DNA of 64,000 bases, taken from NCBI RefSeq assembly GCF_001305515.1, contig NZ_LJYW01000001.1:5118486-5182485 (forward strand), read 5' to 3'. Source of the DNA: Prosthecodimorpha hirschii. Its GTDB lineage: Bacteria; Pseudomonadota; Alphaproteobacteria; Rhizobiales; Ancalomicrobiaceae. This document shows, piece by piece, positions 33,699 to 43,506 of the stretch. Within the stretch, counting starts at the first letter, position 1, and each line of letters opens with the position of its first letter. The position numbers were made by a program, and so were the translations under genes. Below the pieces are notes generated by a model. The model had not been told where the DNA came from, searched no databases, and worked only from the letters and a program-made list of their open reading frames with translations.

Positions 33699-34859
33699 TC
33701 ACGCCGTGAAATCCGTGAAGGTGCGCAGGAAGCGGCGGTCGATGTGGTCCTTCCAGGCCCAGACCCAGCGTCCCTCGAAGGCGAGCCAGGGTCCGCGGCC
33801 GCCGATCGCGCGGCCGTCGGCGGTCGCGATCAGGACCAGGAACCGGCGCTGCGGGCGGTAGTCCCGCAACGGCGTGCCGCGCGCCAGGGCGATCAGGTTC
33901 TCGGCCAGGATCGGGCCCTGGCGCACGGCGAAGACGCCGGCCTTCTCGCGCGGGCTCGCCACCATGGCGGCGCAGTCGCCGGCGGCGAGGATCGTCGGGT
34001 CAGTCAGGCTCTGCAGCGTCGGGCCGACCGCGACGCTGCCGTCCGGCGCCAGGGCGAGCCCGGTCGTGGCAAGCCATGCGGGCGCCCGTGCCCTGGTCGA
34101 GACCAGCACCGCATCGGCGGCGATCGCGGCGCCGGCCGCCGTCCTGACATGGTCGGGTTCGATCGCGACCACGCGCGCCTCGCCGTGAACCGCGATCCCG
34201 CGCGCGGCGAGGGCGCGCGCGACGCGTCGGCGGATGCCGGCATTGAGCGTCGGGACGAGCGGTGCGGCGGTGACCAGGGCGAAGGCGAAGCCATCCGGGT
34301 CGCGGCCGGCGGCGGCCGCATCGGCGCGCAACCGGGCGTGCAGCGCGAGGACCAGTTCGACGCCGGCCGCACCGCCGCCGATCACGACGATCCGCCGCGG
34401 GCCGTCGGGGCGGGCGGCCGCGGCGCGCAGGGCCTCCAGCCGATCCAGAAAGCCGCCGATCGGCTTGACCGCCACGGCATGCCGGTCGGCGCCGGCCATC
34501 TCCGAGAGATCGGGCGTGATGCCGACATCGATCGACAGGAGATCGTAGGCGACGGGCGGGTGACCTTCGAGACGGACCGTCCGCGCCGCACGGTCGATGC
34601 CGTTCGCGGCGGCATGGATCAGACGGGTGCCGGTCGCGGCCGCCAGCCGGACGAGGTCGATATGGATCTCGTCGCGCCGGTAGAGGCCGGCGACATGGCC
34701 GGGCAGCATGCCCGAATAGGGCGTGTCGAGATCGCGCGCGATCAGCGTCAGCGGGATCCCGGACCGCTGCGCCGCCGCCATCCGGGTCATGACCTGGACA
34801 TGGGCATGGCCGCCGCCGACCAGCACGATGCCATGTCGGCGGGCGCCGGATGCGCTCAT
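33699..34859 (-). CDS. NAD(P)/FAD-dependent oxidoreductase, SelD N-terminal-like
   Basis: A 386-residue two-dinucleotide-fold flavoprotein. The first fold is IVLVGGGHAHVQVM at residues 10-23 and the second is RIVVIGGGAAGVELVLAL near 156. The early YSGMLPGHVAGLY segment is typical of the family that also occurs fused to the N-terminus of selenide, water dikinase. It otherwise resembles type II NADH dehydrogenases. No selD gene is visible nearby. It is convergent with the WYL gene. Substrate and partner are unknown. Confidence 0.82.
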   Translation of the reverse strand: MSASGARRHGIVLVGGGHAHVQVMTRMAAAQRSGIPLTLIARDLDTPYSGMLPGHVAGLYRRDEIHIDLVRLAAATGTRLIHAAANGIDRAARTVRLEGHPPVAYDLLSIDVGITPDLSEMAGADRHAVAVKPIGGFLDRLEALRAAAARPDGPRRIVVIGGGAAGVELVLALHARLRADAAAAGRDPDGFAFALVTAAPLVPTLNAGIRRRVARALAARGIAVHGEARVVAIEPDHVRTAAGAAIAADAVLVSTRARAPAWLATTGLALAPDGSVAVGPTLQSLTDPTILAAGDCAAMVASPREKAGVFAVRQGPILAENLIALARGTPLRDYRPQRRFLVLIATADGRAIGGRGPWLAFEGRWVWAWKDHIDRRFLRTFTDFTA

Positions 34860-34887
34860 CGGTTGTCGCCCGCCGTCCCGGGACGGG

Positions 34888-35139
34888 TCACTCGTAGCCG
34901 CGCGGGGGGCGGAGCAGGTTGCTCAGCAGCCAGTAGGGGATGACGAAGAGGGCGCCGAGGAACATGCGCGGCATGGCCCAGTCGATGCCCCGGAGCACCA
35001 GGGTGGCCGCCTCTTCCGGCGTCAGATTGACATGCGAGAGCAGCATGGCGGTCGAGATGTTGAAATAGGCCAGCACCACGCCGGTCGCCAGCGAGGCGAC
35101 GGCGATCTTCAGGAGCGAGGCGACGAAACGGACGAGCAT
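34888..35139 (-). CDS. DUF6460-like small membrane protein
   Basis: 83 residues with two hydrophobic segments: VASLLKIAVASLATGVVLAYF near the N-terminus and FLGALFVIPYWLLSNLL near the C-terminus, followed by RPPRGYE. The PxWLLxxLLRPPRG ending matches a small alphaproteobacterial family I recall as DUF6460, with no known function. ATG 35139 starts the hydrophobic protein; the longer frame upstream is Arg/Pro-rich and not membrane-like. It follows the oxidoreductase gene on the same strand and lies upstream of it in transcription. Confidence 0.6.
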   Translation of the reverse strand: MLVRFVASLLKIAVASLATGVVLAYFNISTAMLLSHVNLTPEEAATLVLRGIDWAMPRMFLGALFVIPYWLLSNLLRPPRGYE

Positions 35140-35370
35140 GTCACGACCGGCGATGGCGCAAGGGATGCGCGAGCCGGCCCCACCTGGCCGTCGGCCGGAC
35201 GGCGGAACCGGCATCGCGCTGGAACGCCGAACAGAAATGCCACGGATCCGGTTACGAAATCGAAAACCATGCAGACCGGCTGCCGGCGCGATCGGCCCGG
35301 CCGGTCGCGGTCGTCCCGGCATGGTCCGATCGATGCGCTCGGCCCCGCATCGGCGGGCTTCGAAGGCGTA

Positions 35371-37125
35371 TCAGCGGGCCTCGAAGCTGCCGAAGGGGGT
35401 CTCCGCGGTGACCACGGCGGCGATCGGGTCGGCAAAGGTGCCGCCGATGCGGATCGGGATCTCCAGCTTGCGCGCCTCGGCGGTGCGCGGCTCGCCGGCC
35501 CGGTCCGGCATGGTCATGCGGCCGCGCAGGGAGAGCAGGCCGCTCGCCAGCGACGCCTCGCCGGTGACCCGGGCGGAGAGCAGCGGACCGTCGGCATCCA
35601 GCCGTCCGATGCGCAGGGCGTGCCCGGTCAGGCCGGCCTCCAGCACGACGCGGGTGAAGGTCGGCGCGCGCGCCGCGACCGGGTTCGAGAAGGCGATCGG
35701 CAGGAAGCGCGCGCCGGAGGCGACGGCATCGACCGCGGCCACGACCAGATTGCGCGCTTCCGCGCCGATGCGGCCTTCGAGCCCGCCGACCAGACCGCCC
35801 AGGGTCCGGCCGTTGGCCTCGCCCTCGAAGGAGACGGCGAGATCGCCGTCCTGGATGCCGTTCAGGCCGAGGGTCCGCGCCACGCCGGCGGCGGCGAGGC
35901 CGGAGCCGGCAAAGCGGCCGGTGGCCCGATAGCCGTCGCCGCGCGGCTCGCCGCGCAGCACCGCCCGGAGCGAGCCGCCGAAGGCCGCGGCGTCGGCGAT
36001 CTCGGCGTCCAGGCGGCCGTCCTTGACCAGCAGCGTCGCCGCGACCTTGTCCAGGCCGCCCGTCGTCCCGAGCCGCAGCTGGGAGGCCGAAAGGCGCAGG
36101 TCCAGATCCGCCCGCCCGAGCGCGGCGGCATCGATCCCGGTCTGGCGCCAGTGCCCGTCGGCGAGGGCGGCGCGGTAGCGTCCGAGGTCGAGCTGGTCCC
36201 AGGCCAACGTCGCGCGCACCTGCGGCCGGGGGGCGTCGAGGCGGACCGAGACAACGCCGTCGGCGGCATTGCCGTCGAGCTTCAGCCGCGCATCGGCCAC
36301 GGTCGCCGCATAGCCGAGCGAGCGCAGGCGACCCGACAGGGCGAAGTCGCGCAGCAGCGGGCCGGATGCGATCGATCCGCCGAGCCAGGCGGCGGCGCGG
36401 CCGAGATCGGCGGCGGCGACTTCGAGCACGCCGTCGAGCTGCAGCGTGTCGGCGATCAGGCCCTTGCCGTCGAAGGCGACGCGCAGGGCGCGGCTGCTCA
36501 GCGAGCCGGCCATCTGGCCGCTCTCGCCCTCGGCCAGCGCCCGCGGACCCTGGCCTTGCAGCACGAGGGCGACGGCCTCGCCGCGCCAGCGGAAATTCGC
36601 CTCGACGCTCGCCCCGCCGCGCAGCCGCGGCCAGACGAAGGCGGCCGACAGGCCATCGAAAGTCTCGCTGCGGCCGGTCGCCGGGTCGGTGACCTGCACC
36701 CGGCCGTCGTCGATGGTCACGCGCCCGGGTTCCAGCGCGGCGAGCGCCGCCCGGTTCGGCACCAGCGCCTCGCCCGACAGGCTCCGCTCGAGCCGGAGCA
36801 CCGGCGCGCGCAGTCCGATCTCGGCGATGCTGATTCGGCCGGCCAGCAGCGGCAGGATGTCGAGACGGACGACCAGCGTCTTCATCTCGGCGATCGGCTC
36901 GGCACGCCCGGCCAGCATCACGCGCGGGGCCTCGAAACGGACCTTCAGCGTCGGGATCACGGAAACGTCCGGGGTGCCGAGGATCTCGACCGGGCCGCCG
37001 ATCATCTTGGCCAGGCTTGTGGCCAGTTCGGCGCGCACGAGCTCGGTCGGGACCATCTGCCGGGCCGCCACGAGGCTCAGCGCAAATCCGCCGCAGAAGG
37101 CCAAGCCGAACAGGAGTTTCTTCAT
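35371..37125 (-). CDS. AsmA family protein
   Basis: 584 residues. A single N-terminal membrane anchor (MKKLLFGLAFCGGFALSLVAA) is followed by a long strand-rich repeat-like body (IEILGTP-type VEILGTPDVSVIPTLKVRFEAPRVMLAG) with many LxLxG and DGxL turns. It ends with the C-terminal AsmA-like module LLSLRGRMTMPDRAGEPR and a strand GGTFADPIAAV. AsmA-like proteins span the periplasm and help lipid transport and outer-membrane homeostasis. ATG 37125 begins the anchor helix. Confidence 0.82.
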   Translation of the reverse strand: MKKLLFGLAFCGGFALSLVAARQMVPTELVRAELATSLAKMIGGPVEILGTPDVSVIPTLKVRFEAPRVMLAGRAEPIAEMKTLVVRLDILPLLAGRISIAEIGLRAPVLRLERSLSGEALVPNRAALAALEPGRVTIDDGRVQVTDPATGRSETFDGLSAAFVWPRLRGGASVEANFRWRGEAVALVLQGQGPRALAEGESGQMAGSLSSRALRVAFDGKGLIADTLQLDGVLEVAAADLGRAAAWLGGSIASGPLLRDFALSGRLRSLGYAATVADARLKLDGNAADGVVSVRLDAPRPQVRATLAWDQLDLGRYRAALADGHWRQTGIDAAALGRADLDLRLSASQLRLGTTGGLDKVAATLLVKDGRLDAEIADAAAFGGSLRAVLRGEPRGDGYRATGRFAGSGLAAAGVARTLGLNGIQDGDLAVSFEGEANGRTLGGLVGGLEGRIGAEARNLVVAAVDAVASGARFLPIAFSNPVAARAPTFTRVVLEAGLTGHALRIGRLDADGPLLSARVTGEASLASGLLSLRGRMTMPDRAGEPRTAEARKLEIPIRIGGTFADPIAAVVTAETPFGSFEAR

Positions 37126-37442
37126 CCGTCCTCGAACCTGTCTGAGGCGAGAGACCGGGACCACCCGAGACGCCGACACGCGCTGTCGATAGCGGATGGA
37201 GTCTGCCCGAAGCAAGCCCTCAAGGCAAATGCCGCCGGCTTGCCGGCCCGGCCGGTGCCCAGAACGGGGCGGAGGCTCCGCCCGGTCCCCCAGGCCGGGC
37301 GGCTAAGATGATGATTTCGCGGTCGGATCGCCCGGGACTCCGACGGGCCGCCGCAAGCATATTTTGACCGCGCGGCCGGCTGCCTTTATGCCAGGAGTGC
37401 GGTGCGGCAGGATGGGACGCGCTGCCGAAGGGGAGATGACGA
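37126..37442. other. intergenic region between divergent asmA-like and acetoacetyl-CoA synthetase genes
   Basis: A 317-base gap between divergent genes, so it must hold two promoters. I see no clear palindrome or sigma-70 boxes. Several antisense frames cross it without family-like sequence. Confidence 0.5.
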
Positions 37443-39425
37443 ATGACCGCCTTGGAGTCCGCCGCAACGCACGAGCCGCGCCCCCTGTGGAAGCCCGATC
37501 CGGCCGAGGTGGCCGCCAGCGCCTTCGCGGCCTTCGCGGCCGAGGCGGGACGGCGCGCCGGCACGAGCTTCGCGGATTTCGACGCCCTGCACGCCTGGTC
37601 GATCGCCGATCGCGAGGCCTTCTGGGACTTGGTCTGGGACTTCGGCGGCGTGATCGGCGAGAAGGGCGAACGCCGTCTCCTCGACGGCGACAGGATGCCG
37701 GGCGCGCAGTTCTTTCCCGACGCGCGCCTGAACTTCGCCGAGAACCTGCTGCGCAAGTCCGACGACACCACCGCGATCGTCTATCGCGCCGAGGACAAGC
37801 GCGAAGGCCGGATGAGCTGGCGCGAACTGAACGATCTGGTCTCGCGCCTGCAGCAGGCGCTGGAGACCGAAGGGGTGGCGGTCGGCGACCGGGTCTGCGC
37901 CATGCTGCCGAACGGCCCGGAGGCGGTCGCCTGTATGCTGGCGGTTGCGTCGCTCGGCGCGGTCTGGTCGTCCTGCTCGCCGGATTTCGGCGAGCGCGGC
38001 GTGCTCGACCGCTTCGGCCAGATCGAGCCGAAGGTGTTCATCACCTGCGACGGCTATTGGTACGGCGGCAAGACCATCGATGTCGGCGACAAGGTCGCTG
38101 CCGTCGCCGGCCAGTTGCCGACGGCCCGAAAGGTGGTGATCGTCGACCAACTCGGGGTCGCCGATGCGCTCGCGGCCCGGCTGCCGAACGGCGTCGGCTT
38201 CGCGGCCTTCACGGCCGGCTTCGACGCCAAGCCGCCGCGCTTCGTGCGCGTCGCCTTCAACCAGCCGCTCTATATCCTGTTCTCGTCGGGCACCACGGGC
38301 GTGCCGAAATGCATCGTCCACGGCGTCGGCGGCACGCTGCTGCAGCATCTGAAGGAGCACAAGCTCCATGCCGGGGTGAAGCCCGGCGACCGGGTCTTCT
38401 ATTTCACCACCCTCGGCTGGATGATGTGGAACTGGCTCGTCTCGGCGCTGGCCGCGGAGGCGACGCTGATCCTGTTCGACGGCTCGCCCTTCGCGCCGAG
38501 CCCGGCCGTGCTCTGGGACATGGCGGCGGCCGAGCGGGTGACGCTGTTCGGCACCTCGGCGAAATATATCGACTCGATCGCCAAGGAAGGCCTGCGGCCG
38601 CGCGACACCCACGACCTCTCGGCCCTGAAGATGATCTGCTCGACCGGCTCGCCGCTGGCGCCGGAGAGCTTCGGCTACGTCTACGAGGCGATCAAGCCGA
38701 CCGTGCATCTCGCCTCGATCTCCGGCGGCACCGACATCGTCTCCTGCTTCGTGCTCGGCATTCCGGACAAGCCGGTCTGGAAGGGCGAGATCCAGGGGCC
38801 GGGTCTCGGCCTCGCCGTCGATGTCTATGACGATGCCGGCCGGCCGGTCCGCGGGGAGAAGGGCGAACTGGTCTGCGCCAAGGCCTTCCCGTGCATGCCG
38901 GTGATGTTCTGGAACGATCCGACCGGCGCCAAGTATCGCGCGGCCTATTTCGAGCGCTTCCCGAATGTCTGGTGCCATGGCGACTTCGCCGAATGGACCG
39001 AACACGGCGGCATGATCATCCATGGCCGGTCGGACGCGACGCTCAATCCGGGCGGCGTGCGCATCGGCACGGCGGAGATCTACGCCCAGGTCGAGCAGAT
39101 CCCGGAGGTCATCGAAGCCCTGGCGATCGGGCAGGACTGGGACGGCGACGTGCGCATCGTGCTGTTCGTCCGGCTGAAGCCCGGCGTCGCGCTGGACGAG
39201 GCGCTGATCGGCCGCATCAAGGCGAAGATCCGCACCGGCGCCTCGCCGCGCCATGTCCCGGCCCGGATCGTGGCGGTGGCCGACATCCCGCGCACCAAGT
39301 CCGGCAAGATCGTCGAACTCGCCGTGCGCGAGGTCGTCCACGGCCGCCCGGTCAAGAATGTCGAGGCCCTGGCCAACCCGGACGCGCTCGCGCTCTTCGC
39401 CGGGATCGAGGATCTGGCGCGCTGA
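37443..39425 (+). CDS. acsA: acetoacetate-CoA ligase
   Basis: 660 residues, the standard length of acetoacetyl-CoA synthetase. The adenylation motif [28 protein letters not shown] near 280 is specific to this family rather than acetyl-CoA synthetase. [35 protein letters not shown] and the C-terminal lysine region [17 protein letters not shown] are all present. It activates acetoacetate with ATP and CoA in the cytoplasm for ketone-body or polyhydroxybutyrate turnover. AAGGGGAG precedes ATG 37443. A strong terminator follows the stop, so it is a single-gene unit. Confidence 0.93.
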   Translation: MTALESAATHEPRPLWKPDPAEVAASAFAAFAAEAGRRAGTSFADFDALHAWSIADREAFWDLVWDFGGVIGEKGERRLLDGDRMPGAQFFPDARLNFAENLLRKSDDTTAIVYRAEDKREGRMSWRELNDLVSRLQQALETEGVAVGDRVCAMLPNGPEAVACMLAVASLGAVWSSCSPDFGERGVLDRFGQIEPKVFITCDGYWYGGKTIDVGDKVAAVAGQLPTARKVVIVDQLGVADALAARLPNGVGFAAFTAGFDAKPPRFVRVAFNQPLYILFSSGTTGVPKCIVHGVGGTLLQHLKEHKLHAGVKPGDRVFYFTTLGWMMWNWLVSALAAEATLILFDGSPFAPSPAVLWDMAAAERVTLFGTSAKYIDSIAKEGLRPRDTHDLSALKMICSTGSPLAPESFGYVYEAIKPTVHLASISGGTDIVSCFVLGIPDKPVWKGEIQGPGLGLAVDVYDDAGRPVRGEKGELVCAKAFPCMPVMFWNDPTGAKYRAAYFERFPNVWCHGDFAEWTEHGGMIIHGRSDATLNPGGVRIGTAEIYAQVEQIPEVIEALAIGQDWDGDVRIVLFVRLKPGVALDEALIGRIKAKIRTGASPRHVPARIVAVADIPRTKSGKIVELAVREVVHGRPVKNVEALANPDALALFAGIEDLAR

Positions 39426-39433
39426 CGTGAAAA

Positions 39434-39484
39434 GCCGGGCGCCGTCGGCCGCAGGGCGGTCCCGACGGCGCCCGGCCCCTTTTT
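39434..39484 (+). terminator. intrinsic terminator of the acetoacetate-CoA ligase gene
   Basis: GCCGGGCGCCGTCGG (39434-39448) and its inverted copy (39462-39476) form a 15-bp stem, followed by CCCTTTTT. It ends the plus-strand gene and may also work against the converging minus-strand operon. Confidence 0.9.
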
Positions 39485-39533
39485 CGATCCGGACGGCTTC
39501 GCCGTGAGGCCTGTTCCCGGACGGCTCGGGCCG

Positions 39534-40412
39534 TCAGGCCTTCAGCGTCGGGAAGACATGCACCACCTGGCTGTCGTCCTCCAGGCCGTGACCGGCCTCG
39601 GAGGAGGCGACGAACAGCCGGTGGGCGGTGGCGGCCAGCGGGGTGGCGGCGCCGGCATCCTGGCCGGCGGCGAGCACGATGCCGAGATCCTTGACGAAGA
39701 TGTCGACCGCGCTGGTCACTTCCGGATTGTCGCGGATCATGCGTGGGCCGCGGTCGGTCAGCATCCAGCTCATCGCCGCCGAGCCGGACATGATGTCGAG
39801 CACCACGGCCGGGTCGACGCCGACCGATTTGGCGAGCGCCAGCGCCTCGCCGGCGGCGGCCAGGTGCACGCCGCAGAGGAGCTGGTTGATCGCCTTCACG
39901 GTCGCGCCCTGGCCGGCCGTCTCGCCGACATGGCGCAGGCGGCTGCCCATGGCGAGGAGAAGCGCGCGGTTCCGCTCGAACAGGTCGACCGGGGCGGCCG
40001 CCATGATGGTCAGCGTGCCGGCCTTGGCGCCGGCGACGCCGCCGGAGACCGGGGCATCGACGAAGCGGCGGCCGGTCGCCTCGACGCGCGCGGCGAGAGC
40101 CGCCGCCGCGCCGGGCGGGCAGGGCGCCATCAGGATCACGCTGGCGCCCGCCGGCAGGGCCTCGAGCGCGCCGTCGGCGAACAGGACGGTCTCGGCCTGC
40201 GCCGCATTGACGACCATCAGCACCAGGGCTTCGGCGCCGGCCGCGGCCTCCGCCGCACTGGACGCCGCCCGCCCGCCTTCCGCCAGCAGGGGGGCGGCCG
40301 CCTCGGCGCGCCGGTCGTAGCCGACGACCGCGAAGCCGGCCCGGGCCAGATTGACGGCCATCGGGCCGCCCATGGAGCCGAGGCCGACGAAACCAATGCG
40401 CTGTCCGGTCAT
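39534..40412 (-). CDS. 3-hydroxyisobutyrate dehydrogenase-family oxidoreductase (LtnD-like)
   Basis: 292 residues of the beta-hydroxyacid dehydrogenase family. The N-terminal Rossmann motif is IGFVGLGSMGGPMAVNLARAGF. The substrate motif FVDAPVSGGVAGAKAGTLTIM lies near 120 and the catalytic Lys region is GATVKAINQLLCGVHLAAAGEALALA. The last is closest to L-threonate/glycerol-acid dehydrogenases, but the exact substrate is unclear. It is the last gene of the minus-strand TRAP operon, six bases after dctM, and oxidises an intermediate of the imported acid. Confidence 0.85.
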   Translation of the reverse strand: MTGQRIGFVGLGSMGGPMAVNLARAGFAVVGYDRRAEAAAPLLAEGGRAASSAAEAAAGAEALVLMVVNAAQAETVLFADGALEALPAGASVILMAPCPPGAAAALAARVEATGRRFVDAPVSGGVAGAKAGTLTIMAAAPVDLFERNRALLLAMGSRLRHVGETAGQGATVKAINQLLCGVHLAAAGEALALAKSVGVDPAVVLDIMSGSAAMSWMLTDRGPRMIRDNPEVTSAVDIFVKDLGIVLAAGQDAGAATPLAATAHRLFVASSEAGHGLEDDSQVVHVFPTLKA

Positions 40413-40417
40413 GTCGC

Positions 40418-41677
40418 TCACTTCAAGGTCAGGGCTGGGATGTAGGAATAGAGGGCAAGGATGATCAGCGCGGCCAGATAGAAGGGCGCCAGTTCCTTCG
40501 CGGTCCGGATGATGCCGGTTCGGGCGATCGAGGCCGAGATGAACAGCGTGGTGCCGACCGGCGGGGTGTAGAGCCCGATCGCCAGGTTCAGGACCATGAT
40601 CATGCCGAGCTGGGTCAGGTCGAGGCCGATCACCTTGGCGAGCGGCACGAAGATCGGCCCGAGCAGCAGGATGGCGGCCGGCAGGTCGATGAACATGCCG
40701 GCGACCAGCATGATCAGGTTCATGGCCACGATGATCAGCCACGGGCTCTTCAGCGTCTCCAGCGCCCAGGTGGCGAAGACCTGCGGCGCCTGAACGTAGG
40801 TCATGATCCAGCCGATCACCGCCGACGACATGATCACCAGCATCACGACGCCGGTGGCGACGCCGGCCGAGACGATCGCGCCGTAGACGCGCGCCCAGGT
40901 CAGGTCGCGATAGATCAAGAGCCCCGCGCCGAGCGAATAGAACACCGCCAGCACCGAGACCTCGGTCGGCGTCGCGATGCCGAAGCGCAGGAAGACCAGG
41001 ATGAAGACCGGCATGGCGAGCGCCGGCAAGGCCTTCAGCAGGAGCGTGCGGAAGCGATCCCACTCGAACGGCACCTTGGAGAGCGGGAAGCCGCGCAGCC
41101 GCGCCGAGACGTTGTTCACGGCCACGAAGGCGGCGGTGAGCATCAGGCCCGGCACGACGCCGGCGAAGAACAGGGCGCTGACCGAGACGTCGGAGACCAG
41201 CGAATAGAGGATCATCGGGATCGAGGGCGGGATCAGGATCGCGATGGTCGAGGCGGCGGCGTTGTTGGCCGCGCAATAGGCGGCCGGATAGCCGGACTGC
41301 TTCTGCCACGGGATCAGCATGCCGCCGATCGCGGTGGCATCCGCCACCGCCGAGCCCGAGACGCCGCCGAACACCGCCGAGCCGACCACGCTGGTCGAGG
41401 CGAGGCCGCCGCGATAGCGCTGCACCAGGATGGTGGCGAATTCGATCATGCTGCGGCCGAGCGCGCCGCTCATCATCAGGCTGCCGGCCAGGATGAAGAA
41501 GGGCAGGGCCAGCATCGGGAAGGACTGCGTCTGCTGGAACATCTGCTGGATGACGATCATCAGCGGCAGCGCTTCGCTGGACAGGATCGCAGCCACCGAA
41601 GCGGCGACCAGGACATGGCCGACCGGGATGGCCAGGAACATCAGCCCGAAGAAGACGACGATCAGGACGACGATCAT
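40418..41677 (-). CDS. TRAP transporter large permease (DctM)
   Basis: 419 residues with many hydrophobic segments. MLALPFFILAGSLMMSGALGRSMIEFA, VGSAVFGGVSGSAVADATAIGGMLIP and ANNAAASTIAILIPPSIPMILYSLV are DctM hallmarks. It carries out sodium-driven uptake of a carboxylate or sugar acid delivered by the binding protein. ATG 41677 overlaps the small-subunit stop as ATGA. Confidence 0.95.
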   Translation of the reverse strand: MIVVLIVVFFGLMFLAIPVGHVLVAASVAAILSSEALPLMIVIQQMFQQTQSFPMLALPFFILAGSLMMSGALGRSMIEFATILVQRYRGGLASTSVVGSAVFGGVSGSAVADATAIGGMLIPWQKQSGYPAAYCAANNAAASTIAILIPPSIPMILYSLVSDVSVSALFFAGVVPGLMLTAAFVAVNNVSARLRGFPLSKVPFEWDRFRTLLLKALPALAMPVFILVFLRFGIATPTEVSVLAVFYSLGAGLLIYRDLTWARVYGAIVSAGVATGVVMLVIMSSAVIGWIMTYVQAPQVFATWALETLKSPWLIIVAMNLIMLVAGMFIDLPAAILLLGPIFVPLAKVIGLDLTQLGMIMVLNLAIGLYTPPVGTTLFISASIARTGIIRTAKELAPFYLAALIILALYSYIPALTLK

Positions 41678-42204
41678 GTCACGCTCTCCTCGGGATCGAA
41701 TTCGGGGGCGGCCTCGGCGCCGTGGGCGACGACGCGGACCGCGATCGCCAGAGAGGCCCACATGGTGCCGGCCATGCCGAACAGCAGCGAGTAGAAGCCG
41801 ATCGAGCGCGGCAGGCGGAGGAGCGGCGTATGTTCGTCGGCGGTGATCCCGGCGATCTCGACGACCGGTCCGATCAGCAGCGCATAGGTGGCGAAGACCA
41901 CCATGTTGACGAACACGATGGCGGCGACCTTGCCGCGCGGGCCGAGCTTGCCGGAATAGAAGTCGACCGCGATATGGGCGCTGCGCTGGACGCCGAGCAC
42001 GATGCCGGCGGCGATCAGCCAGGGAAACAGCAGCTCGGGAATCTCGCCGACCTCGTTGATGCCGCCGCTCTCGAACAGATAGCGGGCGACGACGTTGGCG
42101 CCGATCACGGCCAGCAGGGCGAGCATGGTCAGAACGACGATGCCGCGGCACAGCCGCCCGAGCCACGCATCCACCCAGTCGGTGGCCTTGGCCAAAGCAA
42201 TCAT
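41674..42204 (-). CDS. TRAP transporter small permease (DctQ)
   Basis: 176 residues with four membrane segments, the DctQ layout: VVLTMLALLAVIGANVVARYLF, ELLFPWLIAAGIVLGVQRSAHIAVDF, IVFVNMVVFATYALLIGPVVEI and FYSLLFGMAGTMWASLAIAV. It is coupled to dctM and follows the binding-protein gene by 145 bases. Confidence 0.93.
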   Translation of the reverse strand: MIALAKATDWVDAWLGRLCRGIVVLTMLALLAVIGANVVARYLFESGGINEVGEIPELLFPWLIAAGIVLGVQRSAHIAVDFYSGKLGPRGKVAAIVFVNMVVFATYALLIGPVVEIAGITADEHTPLLRLPRSIGFYSLLFGMAGTMWASLAIAVRVVAHGAEAAPEFDPEESVT

Positions 42205-42349
42205 GGGGAAACCCTCGACGGGGAATGAGGAGACCGCCGCCCGCCGTCCCGGCCGGGAGGCGGCCGGAAGGGCGTCGGAGCGGCGGTCCGGCCGTTCGGG
42301 GAGGGGCGCCGGGGCCGGTCTCGGACCGGACGCCGGGCGCCGTCGCGGC

Positions 42350-43360
42350 TCAGCCGACCGCCTTGACCAGCTGATCGACGAAATCGCCGAAGGGCTTCTT
42401 CTTCCAGATGTCGACCACCGAGGCCGAGGCCTTGCGGAAGGCGGCCTTGTCGGCGTCGTTCATCTTGATCGCCGGATTGGCCTTGAACTCGGTGAAGAGC
42501 TTGGCCTCGCCGTCGGCGAGCATCTGGCGCTGCAGCGCGCCGGCCTCGGTCGCGGCGGCCTTGATCACGTCGCGATCGGCCGGGGCGAGCCGGTTCCAGG
42601 TGATCGCCGACATCAGGAAGGGGGAGGACTCCCACTTGTGGCCGGTGATCGAGATGAAGGGATTGACCTCGTAGAGCTTCGAGGAGGCGATGTTGGTGAG
42701 CGGGTTTTCCTGCCCGTCGACCACGCCCTGCTGCAGCGCGACATAGAGTTCGCCGAAGCTGATCTGCTGGGTGGCGGCGCCGAGCGCCTGGAAGATGTCG
42801 ATGGTCATCGGATCCGGCGGCGTGCGGATCTTGAGGCCCTTCAGGTCCTCCGGCACGCCGATTGGGCGCTTGGAGTTGGAGATGTTGCGAATGCCGTTGT
42901 CCCAGTAGCCGAGCGGCACCATGCCGACCTTGGCGAAGCGCTGGGCGAGCACGTCGCCGAACGGGCCGTCGAGCAGCTTGAAGGCGTCGGCCGAGCTGGA
43001 GAACAGGAACGGCAGGCCCAGCGCGGCGATTTCCGGCACCAGGGCCGAGGTCGAGCCCTGGCTGTTGACGGTCATGTCGACCGCGCCGGTGCGCAGGCTG
43101 GTCAGGAGCGAGGCTTCGTTGCCGAGCTGCTCGGACGGGGCGACGCGCACTTCGATGCGGCCGCCGGTCTTGTCCTTGACGAGCTCGGCGAATTTCAGCG
43201 ACGCGATCTGGCGCGGATTGGTCGGCGCGGCATTGTGGCCGAGCGAGAGCGTCGTGGCGGCCGCGGCGCCGCGCGGCAGGACGAGGATCGCCGGGGCGGC
43301 GACGCCGGCGGCGAGCATGAAGCGGCGCCGGGACAGGCGGCTGTCGATGATCTTGGTCAT
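42350..43360 (-). CDS. TRAP transporter substrate-binding protein (DctP)
   Basis: 336 residues with a Tat-type signal (SRRRFMLAAGVAAPAILVLP). The DctP core follows: YWDNGIRNISNSKRPIGVPEDLKGLKIRTPPDPMTIDIFQALGAATQQISFGELYVALQQGVVDGQENPL, including the conserved Arg that grips a carboxylate. It defines an organic-acid substrate for the transporter; the acid is unknown. Its promoter may be shared with the split transketolase genes upstream. Confidence 0.94.
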   Translation of the reverse strand: MTKIIDSRLSRRRFMLAAGVAAPAILVLPRGAAAATTLSLGHNAAPTNPRQIASLKFAELVKDKTGGRIEVRVAPSEQLGNEASLLTSLRTGAVDMTVNSQGSTSALVPEIAALGLPFLFSSSADAFKLLDGPFGDVLAQRFAKVGMVPLGYWDNGIRNISNSKRPIGVPEDLKGLKIRTPPDPMTIDIFQALGAATQQISFGELYVALQQGVVDGQENPLTNIASSKLYEVNPFISITGHKWESSPFLMSAITWNRLAPADRDVIKAAATEAGALQRQMLADGEAKLFTEFKANPAIKMNDADKAAFRKASASVVDIWKKKPFGDFVDQLVKAVG

Positions 43361-43506
43361 GGTTTCCTCCAGATGGTTTTTGAACGGAAGGGCTCGGCTC
43401 TTGCGGCCGATTGCGCCGGCTCGTCTCCGGCGGCGGTGTCGTGGGATTGTTGTGCATGGTTCCGCGCCGCCCGATCCCGGACCGCGCGGAACCCTGCGCC
43501 GGCCGG

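Noticed and set aside
34723..37311. 862-codon plus-strand frame opposite the FAD oxidoreductase and AsmA-like genes
   Set aside because: Low-complexity Arg/Gln/Gly content, no motifs, and it opposes genes with clear motifs.
42225..42240. AATGAGG match outside the array as a stray CRISPR repeat
   Set aside because: Only seven bases match, with no repeat context.
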